Assembly: GCA_002716485.1 (NCBI GenBank)
Contig: PBBE01000043.1
Span: forward strand, 1 to 33,693
DNA from: Actinomycetota bacterium
GTDB lineage: Bacteria > Margulisbacteria > Marinamargulisbacteria > GCA-2716485
Length of the DNA stretch: 33,693 bases
Reading direction: 5' to 3'
Part shown: positions 9,337-17,755 of the stretch, one piece after another
Numbering within the stretch: the first letter of the stretch is position 1
Layout of the letters: each line of letters opens with the position of its first letter
Translations under genes and position numbers: made by a program
The notes under the pieces: model-generated
Seen by the model: only the letters and a program-made list of their open reading frames with translations
Told to the model about the DNA's origin: nothing
Databases searched by the model: none

Positions 9337-10523
9337 GCTCGGGCCCTAGTATTAGTGACTTAGATGGGGTTTATGCCAACGCCATTCAGGCGGGTATTAA
9401 AGAAGGCGGTTACGACTTAAGTTATATTTATGTCCCAGATGCCTTGGCCAGTGCCGGGGTCTTTACCAAGAACCAATGCCCAGCCTCTTCCGTCATTCAT
9501 ACCCGAAAGGCCCTCAAGCGAGGTGTCTTTAAAGTCATTGTGGTTTCTTCTGGGAACGCCAATGCCGGGACCGGAGAAAAAGGGGCCAGTGATACTCAGC
9601 AAATCGTGAAGAGTGTGGCCAAGAAATTAGGCCTTAAGCAATCAGAAGTGGCAGTGGCGGCCACGGGTATTATTGGGAAGCGATTGCCCCTAGATAAAGT
9701 CCAGCTAGGCATTGAGGCCTTATTTAAGGATGCCTATCAAAAGCATGGGGAGCAGGTCGCTGAGGGAATTTTGACCACAGATACCTTTACAAAAACCGCC
9801 TATACAAGCCAAAAAGTCGGCAAAAAAACCGTGCAGGTGGCAGGGATTGCCAAGGGCTCTGGTATGATTGCGCCGAATATGGCCACTATGTTGGGGTTTT
9901 TGGTGACTGATGCCAAGGTCAGCTCGGCCTTTTTGCAACGTGCGTTAACCGAAGCGGTTGGCAAGACCTTTAACCGAATCTCAGTGGATACGGATACGTC
10001 TACCAGTGATATGGTCTTGGTTTTAAGTACAGGGAAAGTGGCCATTGCAGAAAATGACCCGGCTCAAGCTCAGGCTTTTAAATCCACATTAACCGAGGCG
10101 ACACATCAATTGGCCCAACAGATTATTCGGGACGGTGAGGGGGCCAAAACCGTAATTGAGGCGACCGTTAAAGGGGCCATTACCCATACCGGTGCCGAAG
10201 AGATTGCCCGGCATATTATTGATTCGCCCTTGGTCAAAACAGCGATTCATGGTCAAGATCCGAACTGGGGTCGGATATTAATGGCCATTGGGAAAAGTCA
10301 GGGGACCAAAATCAACCAGAAAAAATTAATGATTAATATCCAAAATAACCGGGTATATCAAGAGGGGGCCCCTACTGACTTTGATCTTGAGCAATTAAGA
10401 CAGAGCTTGGATACTGATACAGTCTCCATCGAGGTGGATTGTCAGTTAGGGACAGGCACTGCCACATGTTGGGGCTGTGAACTGACCAAAGGCTATATTG
10501 ATATTAATACCGCTTATAACTAA
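9333..10523 (+). CDS. argJ: Bifunctional glutamate N-acetyltransferase / ornithine acetyltransferase
   Basis: KGSGMIAPNMATMLGF self-cleavage region, SVDTDTSTSDMV, GQDPNWGRILMAIG; 4-nt overlap with argC. Confidence 0.95.
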   Translation: MSSGPSISDLDGVYANAIQAGIKEGGYDLSYIYVPDALASAGVFTKNQCPASSVIHTRKALKRGVFKVIVVSSGNANAGTGEKGASDTQQIVKSVAKKLGLKQSEVAVAATGIIGKRLPLDKVQLGIEALFKDAYQKHGEQVAEGILTTDTFTKTAYTSQKVGKKTVQVAGIAKGSGMIAPNMATMLGFLVTDAKVSSAFLQRALTEAVGKTFNRISVDTDTSTSDMVLVLSTGKVAIAENDPAQAQAFKSTLTEATHQLAQQIIRDGEGAKTVIEATVKGAITHTGAEEIARHIIDSPLVKTAIHGQDPNWGRILMAIGKSQGTKINQKKLMINIQNNRVYQEGAPTDFDLEQLRQSLDTDTVSIEVDCQLGTGTATCWGCELTKGYIDINTAYN

Positions 10524-10538
10524 AAGAGAGGATAGGTC

Positions 10539-11426
10539 ATGGCCATAAGGAGTCAATTAATGAAGTTGGAAGATAAAATTGAAAAAGCCAATGTCTTATT
10601 AGAGGCACTGCCCTATATTAAACGCTTTTCAGGAAAAAGTGTGGTCATTAAGTATGGCGGCTCGATTATGTTTGATGAGGTTCTAAAAAAACAGTTTGCC
10701 AATGATATCGTCTTACTCAAATACGTGGGGATTCATCCCATTATTATTCATGGGGGCGGTAAAGAGATTTCCAAGTGGATGCAACGGGTCGGTAAAGAGG
10801 CCGTGTTTATTGACGGGCTTCGCTTTACGGATCTAGAGACCATGGAGATCACGGAAATGGTCTTAAGTGGCAAAATTAATAACGAGATCGTCTCCCTGAT
10901 TAATGAGGCGGGTGGCCAGGCCGTGGGGCTTTCCGGTAAAGACGGGAATTTGTTTACGGCTGAACGGGTCAAAAGTAAAAAGAACCAAGACTTGGGCTTT
11001 GTGGGTGATATCAAAGATGTGGATATCTCTTTATTAGAGACTTTATCGAATAAAGGCTTTATCCCGATTATTTCATCGGTGGGTAAAAATAAGGCCCATG
11101 AGACCTTGAATATGAACGCCGATCATGTGGCCCAGGCAGTGGCAACCGCTTTTAATGCCATGAAGTTAATTTATTTGACCGATGTCCAAGGCTTACAAAT
11201 TAATGGCGAGCTTCAGTCGCTCTTGTCCATTGATGAGGCCATCCAGTTATTAACGCATGAGGATGTCAAAGAAGGCATGTTACCCAAGTTAACCTGTGCA
11301 TGTGATGCCATTAAATCGGGCGTGGATCGGGTGCATATTATTAATGGCACGATTCCGCATGCGACCTTATTAGAATTATTCACTGATACAGGGATCGGGA
11401 CCATGATCGAGGGCAAGAACCCGTGA
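10539..11426 (+). CDS. argB: Acetylglutamate kinase
   Basis: ALPYIKRFSGKSVVIKYGG, IIIHGGGKEISKWM, GQAVGLSGKDGNL; N-terminal helix present. Confidence 0.95.
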   Translation: MAIRSQLMKLEDKIEKANVLLEALPYIKRFSGKSVVIKYGGSIMFDEVLKKQFANDIVLLKYVGIHPIIIHGGGKEISKWMQRVGKEAVFIDGLRFTDLETMEITEMVLSGKINNEIVSLINEAGGQAVGLSGKDGNLFTAERVKSKKNQDLGFVGDIKDVDISLLETLSNKGFIPIISSVGKNKAHETLNMNADHVAQAVATAFNAMKLIYLTDVQGLQINGELQSLLSIDEAIQLLTHEDVKEGMLPKLTCACDAIKSGVDRVHIINGTIPHATLLELFTDTGIGTMIEGKNP

Positions 11427-12277
11427 GTCATTTTTTAGATATTCATAGTCTGAACAAGCAGGCGCTATTGGCCTTATTAGATCAGGCCCAGCAGTATCGC
11501 TCAAATAAAGGCAAAGGCGAGGCCATTTTAGCAGGAAAAACCGTGGCCATGATCTTTGAAAAGCCCTCCAATCGGACCCGAGTTTCATTTGAAGTCGGGA
11601 TTCGGCATTTGGGTGGCGAGGTGATCTCCTTACAAGGTGCTGAAGTGGGGTTGGGGAAACGAGAGCCGGTAAAAGATGTGGCTCGGGTTTTATCGGGCTA
11701 TGTGGATGCAGTGGTGATCCGGACCTTTTCTCATGATATTATTCAAGAGTTTGCCCGCTATGCCACAGTGCCGGTCATTAACGGTCTTACGGATCAGTCT
11801 CATCCATGTCAGGTCTTGGCGGACCTACTCACCATACAGCGCTATTTTCCAGACTTCAGTCAGCTAAAAATTTGCTATTTGGGTGACGAGAATAACGTGA
11901 GCCGGTCCTTGTCAGAAGCCGCACAGATACTAGGGAGTCAAATGGCCTTATCCGGGCCCTCTCACGCCTTAGGTGGCTATGGCGATCGGGTCAACGATCC
12001 GATTGCTGCCATTAAAGACGCGCATGTGGTGGTGACTGATACCTGGGTGTCCATGGGCGATGACGAGAAAGACTTAAGCCCATATTATCAATATCAAGTG
12101 AATCAGGAGCTCATGGCCCATGCCCGTCCGGATGCCATTATATTACATTGTCTGCCCGCCTATCGGGGTAAAGAGATCACGGATGAGATGATCGAGTCTG
12201 ATCAATCCAAGGTCTTTGAAGAGGCTGAAAATCGGGTCTATGCCCAACAAGCCGTCTTGGCCCGCTATTTGACATAA
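11423..12277 (+). CDS. argF: Ornithine carbamoyltransferase
   Basis: MIFEKPSNRTRVSFEVGIRHLGG, TDQSHPCQVLADLLTI, HCLPAYRGKEITDE; GTG start overlapping argB by 4 nt. Confidence 0.93.
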   Translation: MSHFLDIHSLNKQALLALLDQAQQYRSNKGKGEAILAGKTVAMIFEKPSNRTRVSFEVGIRHLGGEVISLQGAEVGLGKREPVKDVARVLSGYVDAVVIRTFSHDIIQEFARYATVPVINGLTDQSHPCQVLADLLTIQRYFPDFSQLKICYLGDENNVSRSLSEAAQILGSQMALSGPSHALGGYGDRVNDPIAAIKDAHVVVTDTWVSMGDDEKDLSPYYQYQVNQELMAHARPDAIILHCLPAYRGKEITDEMIESDQSKVFEEAENRVYAQQAVLARYLT

Positions 12278-12302
12278 GGATCTGTTTCCAGGGCCTTGAG
12301 TG

Positions 12303-12311
12303 TGCTATAAT
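12303..12311 (+). promoter_or_regulatory. Putative extended -10 promoter (TGCTATAAT) upstream of argG
   Basis: TGC-TATAAT at 12303-12311 in the 109-nt argF-argG gap. No good -35 at canonical spacing, consistent with an extended -10 element. Confidence 0.5.
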
Positions 12312-12386
12312 TGCAGCCAAAGGGCGGCCCTATTCTTGATGGGTTTAGGATCCCTATATTTTGGTTAAAGAAGGAGAGACGCAATC

Positions 12387-13589
12387 GTGGAAAAAGTGGT
12401 TTTGGCATATTCAGGGGGACTCGATACATCCATTATGATCCATTGGCTTAAAGAGAACTATGACTGTGAGGTCATTGCCATGTGTGCCAATTTGGGTCAG
12501 GCCGAGGAAATGGACGGTTTGGAAGAAAAGGCCTTGAAAAGTGGGGCCTCGAAAGTCTTTGTGGAAGATTTACAAGATGAATTTATTCGTGACTATATTT
12601 ATCCGACCCTTAAAGCTGGGGCCATTTATGAAAATAAGTATTTATTAGGGACCAGTTTTGGTCGGCCCTTAATTGCCAAACGGCAAGTTGAAATCGCCCA
12701 ACAGGAAGGGGCGAGTATGGTCGCTCATGGGGCCACTGGGAAAGGCAATGACCAAGTTCGATTTGAATTGACATATATGGCCCTTGACCCGTCACTGACG
12801 GTGATTGCGCCTTGGAAAGATAGTAAATGGGATTTGGACTCTCGAGAAGAGTGCATTGCCTATGCCGAGAAGCGGCAGATTCCCATTAGCCAAAGTAAAA
12901 AAAATATCTATTCAGAGGACCGAAATATTTGGCATATTAGTCACGAAGGTGGCGAATTGGAAGACCCTGGTAATGCCCCTGATAATGGCGTGTTTACCTT
13001 ATCGTCGACCATTGAAGATGCCCCCGATCAAGCCGAGCATGTGGAAATCGAGTTTGAGCAGGGCCGACCCGTCAGTGTGAATGGCCAAGCCTTGGATCCG
13101 GTCCCCTTGTTACGGCTCTTAAATCAGATCGGTGGCCGACATGGGGTCGGGCAAGTGGATATGGTAGAGAATCGATTGGTGGGCATTAAGTCTAGAGGGG
13201 TCTATGAGACACCAGGCGGTACGATCTTGTATCAAGCCCATCAGGAACTGGAGCAACTGGTTTTGGACCGAGAGACCCGTCATTATAAACAAAAGCTGGC
13301 CTTAACTTACGCTGATATTGTTTATAACGGACGTTGGTTTACGCCACTAAGGGCTGCCATGGACGCCTTTGTAAATCAGACCCAAGTGAATATGACTGGA
13401 CGGGTCAAATTAAAGTTATATAAAGGCAATGTGATTCCAGCGGGAACCTGGTCCGATAAGTCCTTATATTTATCTGATCTGGCCTCCTTTAGTAATACGG
13501 AGCTATATGACCAGAAAGATGCCACGGGCTTTATTCGGGTCTTTGGACTTGATATGAAAGTGAATGGGATGGTCAACGGTCATGGGTAA
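12387..13589 (+). CDS. argG: Argininosuccinate synthase
   Basis: [41 protein letters not shown] start with SD aaggagag. Confidence 0.96.
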   Translation: MEKVVLAYSGGLDTSIMIHWLKENYDCEVIAMCANLGQAEEMDGLEEKALKSGASKVFVEDLQDEFIRDYIYPTLKAGAIYENKYLLGTSFGRPLIAKRQVEIAQQEGASMVAHGATGKGNDQVRFELTYMALDPSLTVIAPWKDSKWDLDSREECIAYAEKRQIPISQSKKNIYSEDRNIWHISHEGGELEDPGNAPDNGVFTLSSTIEDAPDQAEHVEIEFEQGRPVSVNGQALDPVPLLRLLNQIGGRHGVGQVDMVENRLVGIKSRGVYETPGGTILYQAHQELEQLVLDRETRHYKQKLALTYADIVYNGRWFTPLRAAMDAFVNQTQVNMTGRVKLKLYKGNVIPAGTWSDKSLYLSDLASFSNTELYDQKDATGFIRVFGLDMKVNGMVNGHG

Positions 13590-14967
13590 ATTATGGGGCG
13601 GTCGTTTTGAACAGGGCTTGGATGACGCAGCTCAGGCACTCAGTTATTCATTATGGCTGGACCGACGCTTGGCACCTTATGATATTCAGGTCAATAAGGC
13701 CCATGTGGCAGGGTTGGTTAAGGCGGGGGTCTTAACCGAACAAGATGGGGCCAAGATCCGGGCCACCCTTGATGAGATTGGAAAAGAAAGTCAAGAAACC
13801 CCCGAGCTATTGGATGGGCCGGACGAAGATATTCATAGTTGTATCGAACGCTTGGTCACGGAACGGATCGGTGATTTGGGCAAAAAAATGCATGCTGGGA
13901 AGTCCCGAAACGACCAAGTGGTCACAGATGTGAAATTATGTCTAAAAGATGCGATTATCCAGATCCAAGGCCTGCTATTGGTCTTGTTAAAGACTTTATG
14001 GGAACGTGCATGCCGATATGAAGGGGTCATTTTTCCTGGCTTTACTCATTTTCAACCGGCACAACCCGTTTTACTGGCCCATCACTTTCTGGCTTATTTT
14101 CAGCAATTTGAACGGGATTTAACACGACTCAAACAGCTTGAAGTACAAGTAGATATTTGTCCGTTAGGGGCCGGGGCTTTGGCGGGAAATAATTATGGGA
14201 TCGACCGTGAAGCAGTGGCCAAAGAGCTGGGCTTTTCTGCCGTGACTCAAAATAGTATGGACGCGGTATCGGACCGGGACTATTTATTTGATTTTTGTGC
14301 CGCAGCCTCAGTGATCATGACCCATATGTCCCGCTTTTGTGAAGAGTTGGTGATCTTTAGTTCGCCTTTGGTCAATTTTATCCAAGTCTCAGATACGTAT
14401 AGTACAGGTAGTTCGATTATGCCCCAAAAAAAGAACCCTGATATTGCAGAATTAATTCGAGGCAAAGCCGGTGGGGTATTGGGCAATTTGGTGAATTTGC
14501 ATCATACGGTTAAAGCCTTGCCTTTAACCTATAACCGGGATTTACAAGAAGACAAGCCCGTTTTATTTGAGACCATTGATACCCTGGTCCAAAGTCTGAC
14601 CTGTATGTCAGGCATGATCGCAACCCTGAGTATTAATAAGCCTGCCATTGAAGCTGCGTTAACGAAAGGGTACTTAGAGGCCACTGAGCTGGCCGATTAT
14701 TTAGTGGGCAAGAAGTTGCCGTTCAGAGACGCGCATGAAGTTACCGGAAAAGTGGTCTTAACTGCCATTGAGAAAGGGGTTCAATTAAAGGACCTTTCCT
14801 TAGATCAACTCCAAGAGATCTGTCCGGATATTGAAGAAGATGTCTATGACATGTTAAGCTTGGAATCAGCCGTGGCAGCAAAAGATGTACTGGGTGGAAC
14901 GGCGCCCCAACAAGTGAAGGCCCAAATAGATCGAATAGGAGAGAAATACCAATGGAAAAGACCTTAG
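13582..14967 (+). CDS. argH: Argininosuccinate lyase
   Basis: [48 protein letters not shown] at 13582 preferred over the longer ORF; 8-nt overlap with argG. Confidence 0.96.
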   Translation: MGKLWGGRFEQGLDDAAQALSYSLWLDRRLAPYDIQVNKAHVAGLVKAGVLTEQDGAKIRATLDEIGKESQETPELLDGPDEDIHSCIERLVTERIGDLGKKMHAGKSRNDQVVTDVKLCLKDAIIQIQGLLLVLLKTLWERACRYEGVIFPGFTHFQPAQPVLLAHHFLAYFQQFERDLTRLKQLEVQVDICPLGAGALAGNNYGIDREAVAKELGFSAVTQNSMDAVSDRDYLFDFCAAASVIMTHMSRFCEELVIFSSPLVNFIQVSDTYSTGSSIMPQKKNPDIAELIRGKAGGVLGNLVNLHHTVKALPLTYNRDLQEDKPVLFETIDTLVQSLTCMSGMIATLSINKPAIEAALTKGYLEATELADYLVGKKLPFRDAHEVTGKVVLTAIEKGVQLKDLSLDQLQEICPDIEEDVYDMLSLESAVAAKDVLGGTAPQQVKAQIDRIGEKYQWKRP

Positions 14968-15365
14968 TATTAATAAAACCTGACGGCGTCTCACGAGGCC
15001 TTGTGGGGGAAGTATTGGGCCGTTTTGAACAAAAAGGACTCAAGATTTCGGAACTTAAAATGATGCAAATGACCGATGAGTTATCGGATCGACATTATGC
15101 AGAGCATGTGGATAAACCTTTTTATCCGCGCCTTAAAGCCTTTATTTTGTCTGGGCCCATTGTGGCCATGGTCTTAGAAGGGGACCGAGCCATTGAAGTG
15201 GTACGACGTTTGGTGGGTGATACTGACTCTGCCGAGGCTGCACCGGGGACCATTCGGGGCGATTTGTCTTTATCAAAAGGCGAAAATATTATTCATGCCT
15301 CAGATAGTAGCGAGAGTGCCCAACGGGAACTCGCCCTCTTTTTTGGGACGAAAGTCGTCTCTTAA
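14952..15365 (+). CDS. ndk: Nucleoside-diphosphate kinase
   Basis: [39 protein letters not shown]..., NIIHASDS; overlaps the argH 3' end by 16 nt. Confidence 0.95.
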   Translation: MEKTLVLIKPDGVSRGLVGEVLGRFEQKGLKISELKMMQMTDELSDRHYAEHVDKPFYPRLKAFILSGPIVAMVLEGDRAIEVVRRLVGDTDSAEAAPGTIRGDLSLSKGENIIHASDSSESAQRELALFFGTKVVS

Positions 15366-16549
15366 CGAGGCGGATCTTGCCGGTAGACCCGGCTCATGGT
15401 CGAGACCCCTTTTTTCCAGGGCATTTGGATAATTTCATGACCATGGCTCTTGTTGATGGGGGTGCCATCAAGGTCCTTTAAGGCCGATAGCGGGAATTGG
15501 ATCCGTCGGTCTTCAGGCGTGGCAATAAGGATCTGGTCACCTACTTCGCAATGAGTCTCAAGTTCGATGCTCATCCAGGACCCTTTATCGATATGAATAA
15601 TTTGGCCCAAATAAGTAAGTGTGTCATCTGTGAGTTGGGTCACTTGGGGCCGGTCTTGGTCTGTTAAATTGGCCCAAAAAAACCCTGCTTTGAAGGGGCG
15701 CTTGGCCAGCTGCTGGACTGGGTCAAGACGAGCGCGGTCGAACTGATAGTGGTTAGGATCGGACTTGAATTGGGCAAGGCAATCAGTGACCAAGTTTAGG
15801 GCCTGATCCAAATAAGTAGTCGACTCGCCACGAGACTCCACAATATAACTACGCAAATGAAGTGGCATAAGCTGAGATAAATAGGGCAATAAATTACGAT
15901 GGAAATGGGCCATCATTAAGTGGCCGTGATGGTTATCGATCATGCGATAGAATCGGTTGGGGTGGTCTTTATCCTCAGCGTCATAACAGTGGGGCGTTTG
16001 TTTCGGATGATTACTTAAGTCGGCATAAAAGCGCCGGTAAGAATATTGGATGAGAATAGGCCCGAAAATTTGTAGTTCAAAGTCGCCTTGACAGTGATCG
16101 AGAATACGCTGGATATCTGATAATGCCAGTTCGTTATTTAGAAAGTGGCGCTTCGCGGTCTGTTCAAGGGCTTGGATACTCATATAGTTTTGTTGACTGG
16201 TATCCGGGCAATAGCAAAGCGAAAGGTGAGGGTATTGCTGGTGAATGGCATGCAGTAGACCTAGGTCCTGGATCCGAAGGGTATCGATGGGCTGCTCATT
16301 GATCAGTGTCCCCAGTTGGGTTAATAGCTCATGCTGATGTTGATGGTACTGGATATCCACATTCAGACAAATGGGGCGTTCATGTGCTTGGAGTATACGG
16401 ATTAAGGGTGATAGGGACTGGAGTGAACAGGGCGCTTGTTGGGTCCGGGCGTCAAACAGAGGGTGACAGAGGACCGGCTCGTCAACCCCATAAGACAGGG
16501 CCAGTTCCAGTTGGTCAGTATCTTCTACAAAACAGCGTAAATTGCTCAT
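15362..16549 (-). CDS. U32 peptidase-family-like protein lacking the U32 cysteine motif
   Basis: TIM-barrel-like N-half and LRSYIVESRGESTTYLDQALNLV match the U32 IEGRMKS...YRxAI region; C-terminal KAGFFWANLTDQ. ATG at 16549 preferred over the TTG at 16585. Confidence 0.65.
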   Translation of the reverse strand: MSNLRCFVEDTDQLELALSYGVDEPVLCHPLFDARTQQAPCSLQSLSPLIRILQAHERPICLNVDIQYHQHQHELLTQLGTLINEQPIDTLRIQDLGLLHAIHQQYPHLSLCYCPDTSQQNYMSIQALEQTAKRHFLNNELALSDIQRILDHCQGDFELQIFGPILIQYSYRRFYADLSNHPKQTPHCYDAEDKDHPNRFYRMIDNHHGHLMMAHFHRNLLPYLSQLMPLHLRSYIVESRGESTTYLDQALNLVTDCLAQFKSDPNHYQFDRARLDPVQQLAKRPFKAGFFWANLTDQDRPQVTQLTDDTLTYLGQIIHIDKGSWMSIELETHCEVGDQILIATPEDRRIQFPLSALKDLDGTPINKSHGHEIIQMPWKKGVSTMSRVYRQDPPR

Positions 16550-16556
16550 GGGTCTT

Positions 16557-16585
16557 ACAGTACTTGCTTTATGGAAATTAGGCAA
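16557..16585 (-). promoter_or_regulatory. Putative promoter for the degenerate U32 gene, predicted leaderless
   Basis: Minus strand: TTGCCT (16580-16585), 17 nt, TACTGT (16557-16562), then 7 nt to the ATG at 16549; no SD visible. Confidence 0.4.
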
Positions 16586-16594
16586 GTCACTTGC
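16582..16594. promoter_or_regulatory. Candidate operator palindrome GCAAGTCACTTGC
   Basis: 6+1+6 perfect dyad overlapping the predicted -35; the 10-mer ACTTGCTTTA occurs at 16562-16571 and 16589-16598 (27-bp offset). Confidence 0.45.
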
Positions 16595-16600
16595 TTTACC

Positions 16601-16636
16601 ATACCGACGTATTGTGGGTCGTCAATACGTCGGTAT
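16601..16636. repeat. 14-bp perfect inverted repeat (ATACCGACGTATTG / CAATACGTCGGTAT), 8-nt spacer
   Basis: Arms 16601-16614 and 16623-16636, loop TGGGTCGT; lies between two minus-strand genes. Confidence 0.9.
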
Positions 16637-16659
16637 ATTAAGTGGGAATGAAGCTAGGC

Positions 16660-17040
16660 TTAGACAAGAAAGCCAAAGTAAATTAAAACAAACCCCAGCA
16701 GCGTCATCAGCAGCCCTACTAAAGAGAGCGGAAGGACCTCTTTATTATTTCTGATTAACTTGACCCAGATATCAGGGAACATGATCCGGATAATCCCCGA
16801 AATCAAAAAGACGTATCCAATAATCGTGATGATCATTGGCAATCCTGACACCAATACATGATGGGTACTCACCAAAATACTTCCCAACAACAACGGAACA
16901 ATACCTGAGACCAATCCCAAGGCTTTAGACTTGGTAATTTCGTCTACGGCGCTGGTCAGATGTTGGTGGTTAAGAATGGTGCCTAGACCCAATACAGTTA
17001 GAAAAATTCCTAGGAATTTTGCCAATAGTATACTCGACAT
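16660..17040 (-). CDS. Small four-TM integral membrane protein of unknown function
   Basis: MSSILLAKFLGIFLTVLGLGTILNH...; ATG at 17040 preceded by strong SD AAGGAGGTG, so the longer ORF start at 17136 is unlikely. Confidence 0.85.
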   Translation of the reverse strand: MSSILLAKFLGIFLTVLGLGTILNHQHLTSAVDEITKSKALGLVSGIVPLLLGSILVSTHHVLVSGLPMIITIIGYVFLISGIIRIMFPDIWVKLIRNNKEVLPLSLVGLLMTLLGFVLIYFGFLV

Positions 17041-17073
17041 AATTTCACCTCCTTTTCGTTGAGTTAACAGCCT

Positions 17074-17099
17074 ATACCCACTTTTTGGCGATTTTAAAC
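17074..17099 (-). promoter_or_regulatory. Sigma-B-type promoter of the small membrane protein gene
   Basis: Minus strand: GTTTAA (17094-17099), 14 nt, GGGTAT (17074-17079); exact match to the B. subtilis SigB consensus as I recall it. Confidence 0.75.
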
Positions 17100-17170
17100 A
17101 TGTTTTTATATCGAAATTTGATGTTATATAGCTCAAATAAGGAAAATTAGGTACGAAATAGAAAAAAATA

Positions 17171-17208
17171 GACCCAAAAAAAGGCCTAAGTCGGCCTTTT
17201 AAAGGGTC
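17171..17208 (-). terminator. Rho-independent terminator of the 137-aa gene
   Basis: Minus-strand hairpin AAAAGGCC/GGCCTTTT followed by a T7 tract; outer GACCC/GGGTC pairing. Confidence 0.75.
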
Positions 17209-17227
17209 ACAAAATCACTTTTTTTTA

Positions 17228-17641
17228 CTAAGGGTCCGCCTCCAAAACTTGGGCATGCTCCATGGCCTCGGCCCATGAAGAGACCGTGGCTTTGACTAGG
17301 TTGAGAAGTTCCGGATCGATCTGATCAGACTGGGCACTATTCATCACTTCTAATAGGCTGGCCACACTGGCTTCAGATTTGGAAATAATGCCTTCAGAAG
17401 GGGCTTTGTTTTCATCCAATACATGTTGAAGGGTGGATACAATGGTCTCCACATGGGATAAGATCCGTTGGGTTTGTTCGATCTCTTTAGGATTAGATTG
17501 GGCTTGTAAAAGACCAGTGGTAGTCAGGTTTCGAAGGATTTGGTCCAATGTTTTGAGTTGGGATAAGATCCGGGTTGAAATGCCAGTGGCGTGTTGGGTT
17601 ATTTCTGAAATCTTGGTTTTAATATTATTAATGAGATTCAT
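17228..17641 (-). CDS. 137-aa, predominantly helical protein of unknown function
   Basis: MNLINNIKTKISEITQHATGISTRILSQLKTLDQIL...; ATG with SD AAGGAGGG, own promoter and terminator. Confidence 0.8.
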   Translation of the reverse strand: MNLINNIKTKISEITQHATGISTRILSQLKTLDQILRNLTTTGLLQAQSNPKEIEQTQRILSHVETIVSTLQHVLDENKAPSEGIISKSEASVASLLEVMNSAQSDQIDPELLNLVKATVSSWAEAMEHAQVLEADP

Positions 17642-17698
17642 ATGTGTCGGCCCTCCTTGGTCGATGTCCAGGGATATTAGATCCCTTATATCCTAGGG

Positions 17699-17724
17699 AT
17701 ACCCAGGAAAAAGGGATCTTAAAC
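17699..17724 (-). promoter_or_regulatory. Sigma-B-type promoter of the 137-aa gene
   Basis: Minus strand: GTTTAA (17719-17724), 14 nt, GGGTAT (17699-17704). Confidence 0.75.
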
Positions 17725-17755
17725 ATGCTTATTTTTTAAGAGGAGACAGGGGGCC

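Noticed and set aside
12269-12311. TTGACA (12269-12274) paired with TATAAT (12306-12311) as the argG promoter
   Set aside because: Spacing is 31 nt, far too long; the extended -10 TGCTATAAT alone is the more plausible element.
16601-16636. Inverted repeat as terminal repeats of a MITE or IS
   Set aside because: The arms are separated by only 8 nt, no transposase ORF or target duplication is visible; treated as hairpin/operator candidate.
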